Source: a bacterium (GTDB lineage: Bacteria; Cyanobacteriota; Vampirovibrionia; Obscuribacterales; Obscuribacteraceae). From it: a stretch of DNA of 64,000 bases. The DNA is taken from positions 186,001 through 250,000 of the forward strand of contig WGMS01000001.1 of assembly GCA_016124935.1 (NCBI GenBank), in the 5' to 3' direction. Each line of letters begins with the position of its first letter. The first letter of the stretch is position 1. Under the pieces are notes generated by a model. The model was given only the letters and a program-made list of their open reading frames with translations, ran no database searches and had not been told where the DNA came from. Of the stretch, positions 59,701 through 64,000 are shown piece after piece. The translations under genes and the position numbers were made by a program.

Positions 59701-59865
59701 CGTGACCATGAAAAGGACCCAGATCAGAGGCTCCACCCGGGAAAAATAACAGGATGACCCAACACAGAGCGCAGCCATTAAAAAAACGACTATGCGCAGG
59801 GCCACGCTATGTTCCGGCGGTTCCGGAACTTCTTGTTGTTGGGGCTCTCTTTTGAACAAGTCCAT
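56776..59865 (-). CDS. TgpA-type transglutaminase-like membrane protein
   Basis: 1029 residues. An N-terminal membrane region (about 20-245, six or more helices) is followed by a disordered Lys/Ser/Asp/Glu-rich stretch (about 265-435) with Gly-rich runs (GGGGGEGGEGGEGGG). An extracytoplasmic transglutaminase-like domain holds the catalytic Cys in GGQCTHFAS (about 796), the His in NLHAWAESYI and the Asp in FDATPDGF. A helix (AAWILGLLALLAMLFVLG) and a cytoplasmic DUF4129-like tail end the protein. It is the last gene of the moxR-DUF58-tgpA operon. Substrates of the family are not established. Confidence 0.88.
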   Translation of the reverse strand: MDLFKREPQQQEVPEPPEHSVALRIVVFLMAALCVGSSCYFSRVEPLIWVLFMVTVLTGSYLSYLYRDNDNKWLRRVAFIGIIAVGYLAGKRFLSPLSTEYDFVSPFVIFLAGVFSSLCFEMRSRSDLNLSSGLGLLLLCVTAPVAQGLLYGGVVLSYILLGGLMLYFDCLSRTLNAWLDKTIEDAPRLDFARSSGGRRRNRFGSTLGLLAFFPLLAAMMFLFMPRIDNLLDMAMAYAKTLNPDYVLDMAMGSQGPTSRPPQDKGQSARDWFQKNSQVLSNLKKNEKKDEKTREKLASTQPDKDKAGIPETKKDKDNKQQDKSKAKSEEDKKEKSKSEKNKEELNPEPQDKKKVDNAKGVSKNNTPDSKQKHKGKAAAKSHKNPESKEKSDSKAGASLKSDKSGLSDESGKGAGGSGGGGGEGGEGGEGGGDDDTIILGDDEKFDARRPYVTNNGLVLVVKARRLSYLRRQAYDNFDGKFWTKSDESPSQPQSKSKSKSESKSKSQPVSKPEAKTVKVVDGEIKRDSLKEAMEKAAIARQAAPRAVVQQPASTASILMKSGPISKQEGIVMGRGGAGQNASAPVQTQPEPSPVDMVSNTSDQYRDLATRLSKGRTYEYLSRERPLFRVGLADALSVPPRYPSVSMTQEVVVKAKSIGRILPGAWIPREVVIDQKEMSVDRYGVMKMSDEIKKEAKFKVQTELPIFNLAYMRQRPPLGANEEEVIRDNFAQYLQLPKSISENTFDIAESNTSPEFNWFVQSEQLAQYLRENYPYNYESDYSECDDMVNSFLEDQTGGQCTHFASTFVILNRCVGIPSRMVTGFAPGDLDQMTGERKVTGKNLHAWAESYIPEFGWVPFDATPDGFLPAQQRESTYTADDIKEDLGLNEDEKKKLLEQAMNIAAWILGLLALLAMLFVLGRKFLPKLLAWWRARRVRGQEWKHYKKVLKAVKTSTSIAREPQETPTEFTFRVRQTVERLSREGQPTPSGLPDSLDQFMQLYTDIYFGQRKGKMEDLKYYADLVSTHARNRK

Positions 59866-59866
59866 A

Positions 59867-61348
59867 TCAGAGTGTCTCCAGGTCCTTTATCCAGTCGATC
59901 TTGCCGATCACCTGGCCGCAGTCCGGACCCATCAAATGCTTTATGTTGGTATCACCACCGGCTTTAGGTCGCAGTTTATCGAAGTTGACCATGGCAGCGA
60001 CACCGCGCTTGTCTTCTACAGGCTCTTCATAGTCCCACCCCTCAGGCACGATAGCAAGATCAATCGGATAACAGACCACGTCACCCTGGTCGGGATTATA
60101 TTTGATGACCGAGTCACCACTGGGAAGCAAAGTAAGCAAGTCGCGCTCGAAATAATCTATCTCTATTAGACTTTCATCGAGTTCCAGATCTACCTCGGCA
60201 ATCTCTTTGTCCACTCCGACCCGCTTCGATTCGGAGCGCACCGAGACAGGCTCTACCCTGGCGAGGACTTCTGCGTACAGATCAAGCCCCGGATTGAGAC
60301 CGCTTGGAATATCGAATAGAAGTGGCTTCAGTTGGTTCGAGTTCATGGGCGGATTGAGAAACAGATTGGGAACCTGACCCATGTTATAGCCCAGATGACA
60401 TAGAGAGAACATTGTCGAAACCGCCAGCTCGAATTGCTCTCGGTTACGCCAGTTGGCACGCAAATTCAAGAGCAGGTTAAAAACCGGCAGAGTCTCCTGA
60501 TCGAACTCTTTTACGAGGATCTCACCGGCTTTAGCGGTAAGGGCCCAGTGAATGTGACGGAGACTGTCTCCGGTGCGAAATTCCCGAACACTTCGAAAAC
60601 TGGTGCTTTGATGAGTAACCGCCGATAGTGCCGAAGAAAGTCCCATGGTGGAACTGACCCCACGCAGCTCTGTCATGAAATTGCCTGAGACAGGATAATG
60701 ACGCGGATATACGGTAATCAATACGTTTTTCTTGTCTTTGATGGCAAACTTCCGGGACCACCAGGTGACACCAAGGGGAAAACAGGTACTCAGTTCGATA
60801 CCATTGAATTTGTAGACGCCCCTCTGCAGATTGGGTGTCGGAAACTCATACCAGCTCTCGCCATCGAGAGAGTCTATTAACACCGGCTCGGGCGGATAAA
60901 TGGCTTCAAAACTGGTGCCGTCCTTTCCTCTTCTGACCGCATCGATATTAAGGCGCAACCACTTTACCGGAACAAGGCCGCTCAGGGGTCCCAGAATCTT
61001 AAACTTTTTGAGCTTGACTATAACCGCCGCCTGATCCGAAGCAAGGACCTCTTCCGGCAGTGCATAGTCGAAGCTTACAAATGCAAGGATCAAAAATGGA
61101 ATGATCGCTCCGAGCATTGCCGCAGAGACAAAAGCGGAAGAGAGTAGATAAAGCCATTCATTGTTGCACAGCGCTCCCATAAGACTGATACCAAGACCGA
61201 TGGCCAGCATCGATAGAAATCTGGCTTCCAGATAAATACGATAGCCCAGGCCGACAGGAAGAGCCCAGGCTCGTTTGGCACGCTTGCCAGAATCCTTGGA
61301 TAGGATCGTTACCGCTTCATCGGATCTCAGTCGGGATTGGGGACGCAT
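59867..61348 (-). CDS. DUF58 domain protein (COG1721)
   Basis: 493 residues. Two hydrophobic segments near the N-terminus (about 32-80). SVREFRTGDSLRHIHWALTAKAGEILVKEFDQE is the DUF58 hallmark, followed by a vWA-like fold (LNLLLNLRANW). The DUF58 family always partners MoxR ATPases and transglutaminase-like proteins. It starts 27 bases downstream of the moxR stop and its stop lies just before the TgpA start. The last ~100 residues are polar and hold no recognised domain. Confidence 0.88.
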   Translation of the reverse strand: MRPQSRLRSDEAVTILSKDSGKRAKRAWALPVGLGYRIYLEARFLSMLAIGLGISLMGALCNNEWLYLLSSAFVSAAMLGAIIPFLILAFVSFDYALPEEVLASDQAAVIVKLKKFKILGPLSGLVPVKWLRLNIDAVRRGKDGTSFEAIYPPEPVLIDSLDGESWYEFPTPNLQRGVYKFNGIELSTCFPLGVTWWSRKFAIKDKKNVLITVYPRHYPVSGNFMTELRGVSSTMGLSSALSAVTHQSTSFRSVREFRTGDSLRHIHWALTAKAGEILVKEFDQETLPVFNLLLNLRANWRNREQFELAVSTMFSLCHLGYNMGQVPNLFLNPPMNSNQLKPLLFDIPSGLNPGLDLYAEVLARVEPVSVRSESKRVGVDKEIAEVDLELDESLIEIDYFERDLLTLLPSGDSVIKYNPDQGDVVCYPIDLAIVPEGWDYEEPVEDKRGVAAMVNFDKLRPKAGGDTNIKHLMGPDCGQVIGKIDWIKDLETL

Positions 61349-61375
61349 CGTCTATACCGGTCTTCCACCAGCCAA

Positions 61376-62338
61376 TCAGGATGGCACTTTGACTACTTCC
61401 AGAACTTTGCGAACCAGGTCGGCATGGCAGACCTTGTTCGATTTGAGCTTCGGAACTATTCTGTGACCGAAGACATGAGGGGCGAGTTCTTTCACATCTT
61501 CCGGCGTGACAAAGTCCCGGCCCTCTATAAAAGCAAGAGCCTGGGCGGCTCTGACCAGAAGCTGCGCTCCCCGTGGACTGACACCAAGCACGATGGAGGG
61601 ATGTTCTCTCGATGTGGTGACAATGTCGACAATATAGTTGACCAGTGCTTCGTGCACGAAAACACTTCGCAAAGCTTCTCGCATGTTGAGCACTTCCTGA
61701 ACGCTGAGGACCTGGGATACAGAAAAGGCATCTTTGAGAAGCGTCTTCTTGATAATCTCGGCTTCATCATTGCGATTGGGATAACCCAGGGACATAGAGA
61801 CCATGAAACGGTCTAACTGCGCCTCCGGCAAAGGGAAAGTGCCGTGGTGCTCAATAGGGTTCTGGGTTGCAATAACGAAGAACAGCTCGGGCAGACTGCG
61901 AGTGACACCATCATTAGTTACCTGTCTCTCTTCCATGGCCTCGAGCAAACTGGACTGTGTCCGGGGAGTAGCCCGGTTGATCTCGTCCATCAGAAGAATG
62001 TTTGTAAATATCGGTCCGGGAACGAATTTGAACTTACCCTCTTTCTGGTCGAAGATCTGAACGCCGGAGATATCAGAAGGCAAAAGGTCGGGGGTTGCCT
62101 GAATTCTTTTGAAATCCGCCTGGATAGAGCTGGATAGACTTTTGGCAAGCAGGGTCTTGCCCACTCCCGGAACGTCCTCCAGAAGCACATGTCCGCCGGA
62201 GAGCATAGCCACCACAGCCAGCTTGGAAGCTCTGGTCTGACCGACCAGGGCTTTGGCCATATTGTCTACCAGAAGCTTTGCACGGGGGCTGAGCTCGTTT
62301 GTATTGGTACTGCCTGCCAGGGCTTGGGGTCGATTCAC
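61376..62338 (-). CDS. MoxR-family AAA+ ATPase
   Basis: 320 residues from a GTG at 62338 with AGAGGAG upstream. Walker A EDVPGVGKT, Walker B ILLMDEINRA, sensor ATQNPIEHHGTFPLPEAQLDRFM and the C-terminal helical lid VSPRGAQLLVRAAQA are the MoxR (COG0714) signature. MoxR ATPases act as chaperones in assembling extracytoplasmic enzymes. First gene of the moxR-DUF58-tgpA operon. Confidence 0.93.
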   Translation of the reverse strand: MNRPQALAGSTNTNELSPRAKLLVDNMAKALVGQTRASKLAVVAMLSGGHVLLEDVPGVGKTLLAKSLSSSIQADFKRIQATPDLLPSDISGVQIFDQKEGKFKFVPGPIFTNILLMDEINRATPRTQSSLLEAMEERQVTNDGVTRSLPELFFVIATQNPIEHHGTFPLPEAQLDRFMVSMSLGYPNRNDEAEIIKKTLLKDAFSVSQVLSVQEVLNMREALRSVFVHEALVNYIVDIVTTSREHPSIVLGVSPRGAQLLVRAAQALAFIEGRDFVTPEDVKELAPHVFGHRIVPKLKSNKVCHADLVRKVLEVVKVPS

Positions 62339-62516
62339 CGGCTACTCCTCTATGTTCTTGATAACTTCTAAAATATGTGGCTGATCTGGCCGAATATACC
62401 CACCGCGGCCAGGGGTCTAACACCAGCCAACTGAGACCGGTAATCTATAATCAGTGAACCGTGTAATGGGATGGATCCTGTATAATCATTAAAGAGTTTC
62501 GTAGGACGAGAGAAGA

Positions 62517-62678
62517 ATGTCGCAAAATACCAGATTTTTGTTGATAGCCCTGGCTCTGCTAGTGGTTTTCGGAATTTTCTTGCAATCCCTCATCGCTCGT
62601 TCGCTGCAAGAGAGCTTCAGTCCGGATAATGCCGAACTGCCCAAGCTGCCCACCAAAACTCCAATCAACCTGAAATAG
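62517..62678 (+). CDS. 53-residue single-pass membrane protein
   Basis: ATG at 62517 with AGGACGAGAG just upstream and TATAAT at 62481-62486. One hydrophobic helix (about 6-26) and a polar, proline-rich tail (PDNAELPKLPTKTPINLK). It is divergent from moxR and its stop lies 36 bases before the convergent permease gene. The function is unknown. Good ribosome site and perfect -10 support it. Confidence 0.6.
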   Translation: MSQNTRFLLIALALLVVFGIFLQSLIARSLQESFSPDNAELPKLPTKTPINLK

Positions 62679-62714
62679 AAGCACAGTTATCGGAAGCCCG
62701 CATCCAAAATGTGC

Positions 62715-63887
62715 TCACTGAGCCTCCGGCTCCGGCAAAGGAACTGCTTCAGATTCCGAAGTATTGGTCGGCTCCTCTTCAGACCGCTGTCTGCTTGCGT
62801 TCAGATATTTAAATAGCACAGCCAGGGTACCGGCGACAGGTAGAGATACGATAATACCCAGAATACCGTCCAGCCTGGCACCAATCATAATGGCAATGAA
62901 GACCAGCACCGGATGAAGACCGATGGCGTCTCCTATATAGCGTGGAGCGACCAGATTATCTTTCACCCACTGACAGATATTAAAGACGAGCACAAGGACG
63001 AGAATCTCCATCAGTCTGTTACCGCCGACATTGGCCATGCCGAGAAAGAGCACCGACACCAGAGCGGGGACAAAACCGATGGTCGGTCCTATAACCGGCA
63101 CTATCTCCCAGATCCCCAGGAATAGTCCCAGGGCAAGAGCATACTCCACTCCCAGGAGCATGTAGACGACCACCATGAAAACTCCGAAAAGTAGACCCAA
63201 AGCTATTTGACCGCGGAAAAATGCATTCAGACAACGATGAATCTCAGAAAGCGCTTCGGTCACGGTATGCTGATATTTGGAAGGACTTAGCCTTACCACC
63301 GATTCGATCATGCCCTTGCCGTCGAGAAGGAAATAGAACGTAAGCAACAGCACCGAAAGACCGTAGACAGCAAGGGTCATGGTTGAAATCGCCACCCCGG
63401 ACATCTGGGCGACGATGGCGGAGCCGTCCGGCTGCGGCAGTCGACTGACAAGAAGAGATACCATCTCATCGGTTCCGACATGGATGTCATATTTAGCCAG
63501 AGTAGTCTCCAGCGGCTTCAAATAGGCACCGGAGTTCTGGAGCAATGAGGGAAGCTCTTTGATAGTCAGTTCGATCAACTGGCTGAGCTGAAAGAGAATA
63601 GTCGGTATAACCAGTACGATGCCGACCAATGTAAATACGGCACCGAGAAAGTAGACTCCGGTGACGGCAAGCATTCGATTCTTGAATTTGCTATCCAAGA
63701 AGTCGACCAGACTGATTACCGTGTAAGTCAGGAAGACCGATACCGCAAGAATATGGAGGATATCGGAAAAAACTTCCGCCAACTTGAAAAGGAGAATGCA
63801 GATAAGAAGCGTAAGGCAGGTGATCACCAGCCTTCTCTGGACGATAACAAGACTATCCTGCCTCTCTTTATCTTCGTTGTCAGCCAT
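62715..63887 (-). CDS. AI-2E transporter family (PerM/UPF0118) permease
   Basis: 390 residues with about eight membrane helices. The central soluble loop and GLFLGIWEIVPVIGPTIGFVPAL, VNICQWVKDNLVAPRYIGDAIGLHPVLVFIAIMIGARLDGILGIIVSLPVAG are family signatures. Members export AI-2 or act as sodium/proton antiporters in some cases; the ligand here is unknown. The ATG overlaps the stop of the upstream gene. Confidence 0.9.
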   Translation of the reverse strand: MADNEDKERQDSLVIVQRRLVITCLTLLICILLFKLAEVFSDILHILAVSVFLTYTVISLVDFLDSKFKNRMLAVTGVYFLGAVFTLVGIVLVIPTILFQLSQLIELTIKELPSLLQNSGAYLKPLETTLAKYDIHVGTDEMVSLLVSRLPQPDGSAIVAQMSGVAISTMTLAVYGLSVLLLTFYFLLDGKGMIESVVRLSPSKYQHTVTEALSEIHRCLNAFFRGQIALGLLFGVFMVVVYMLLGVEYALALGLFLGIWEIVPVIGPTIGFVPALVSVLFLGMANVGGNRLMEILVLVLVFNICQWVKDNLVAPRYIGDAIGLHPVLVFIAIMIGARLDGILGIIVSLPVAGTLAVLFKYLNASRQRSEEEPTNTSESEAVPLPEPEAQ

Positions 63888-64000
63888 CAGCTTTTGCCTC
63901 CGGCACCGACCACTTTCTCCAGATATTTCAAACGCTCCATCAAATTGCCGTCTCGTTTGATATCGGCAGAAAGCGAGACGGCACGCTTGTATTCGTAAAG
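63887..64000 (-). CDS. C-terminal end of a gene cut by the window edge
   Basis: The minus strand is open from the right edge to a TGA at 63887, giving 37 residues with Arg/Lys/Leu helical content (EYKRAVSLSADIKRDGNLM, ERLKYLEKVVGAGG). It looks like the last TPR-like helix of a protein. The stop overlaps the permease ATG (TGATG), so they are cotranscribed. Confidence 0.6.
   Translation of the reverse strand, partial: LYEYKRAVSLSADIKRDGNLMERLKYLEKVVGAGGKS

Noticed and set aside
1..64000. CRISPR arrays, insertion sequences or prophage
   Set aside because: No regular spaced repeats, transposase or phage-structural genes were found in the window.

Overview
The window reads as a chromosomal segment of a Gram-negative (diderm) bacterium. 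LpxB and an MsbA-type exporter imply lipid A. SecG, a twin-arginine signal, a lipobox and many cleavable signal peptides imply an ordinary envelope. The mix of TPR proteins, an LRR-bearing Ser/Thr kinase, large secreted wall hydrolases, a TgpA/DUF58/MoxR cluster and an ImuA-ImuB-DnaE2 mutasome, with near-balanced base composition, suggests a non-photosynthetic relative of cyanobacteria (Vampirovibrionia, perhaps Obscuribacterales). That placement is inference; no rRNA gene is present. I saw no tRNA, rRNA, CRISPR array, insertion sequence or phage gene.

Layout. 1-4.9 kb (minus): a secreted proline-heptad repeat protein cut by the window edge, an alpha/beta hydrolase, a membrane Ser/Thr kinase with LRRs and a small secreted protein. 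5.3-9.4 kb (plus): a housekeeping operon of a CNNM/CorC-like protein, rsmA, ispE and nth. 9.5-13.3 kb: a small membrane protein, a TPR-metzincin protease and a TPR protein. 12.2-16.6 kb (minus): an AttEFGH-like ABC transporter with a CrtC/AttH-type lipocalin. 16.8-20.0 kb: a large SF2 helicase with a membrane hairpin. 20.4-21.1 kb: a gene-free stretch with a terminator, a promoter and a candidate structured RNA resembling 6S RNA in size and shape. 21-33 kb: small proteins, two acyl-CoA ligases, a nucleoside deoxyribosyltransferase-like fusion, cutA, sixA, ruvX and others. 33.3-34.2 kb: a decayed histidine kinase. 34.4-38.6 kb: a secG-ubiE-lpxB-msbA operon ending in a 27-residue membrane peptide and a terminator. 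38.7-44.3 kb: an acyl-CoA carboxyltransferase, a Tat-exported flavoprotein, a PDZ-CAP protein and a methyltransferase. 44.4-56.5 kb: dnaE2 and imuB-imuA, separated by about 6.4 kb holding a TPR membrane protein and three low-complexity or wall-hydrolase genes. 56.8-62.3 kb: a moxR-DUF58-transglutaminase operon. 62.5-64 kb: a small membrane protein, an AI-2E family permease and the end of a TPR gene.

The most informative new signal is a shared operator. The minus-strand promoters of dnaE2 and imuA both have a 17-nt spacer between the -35 and -10 boxes that is filled by the palindrome CATACA-N2-TGTATG. This looks like the SOS (LexA-type) box of this lineage, and it links the two separated halves of the mutasome into one regulon. 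The second most interesting item is the structured RNA at 20641-20822, whose nested helices begin right at a predicted transcription start.
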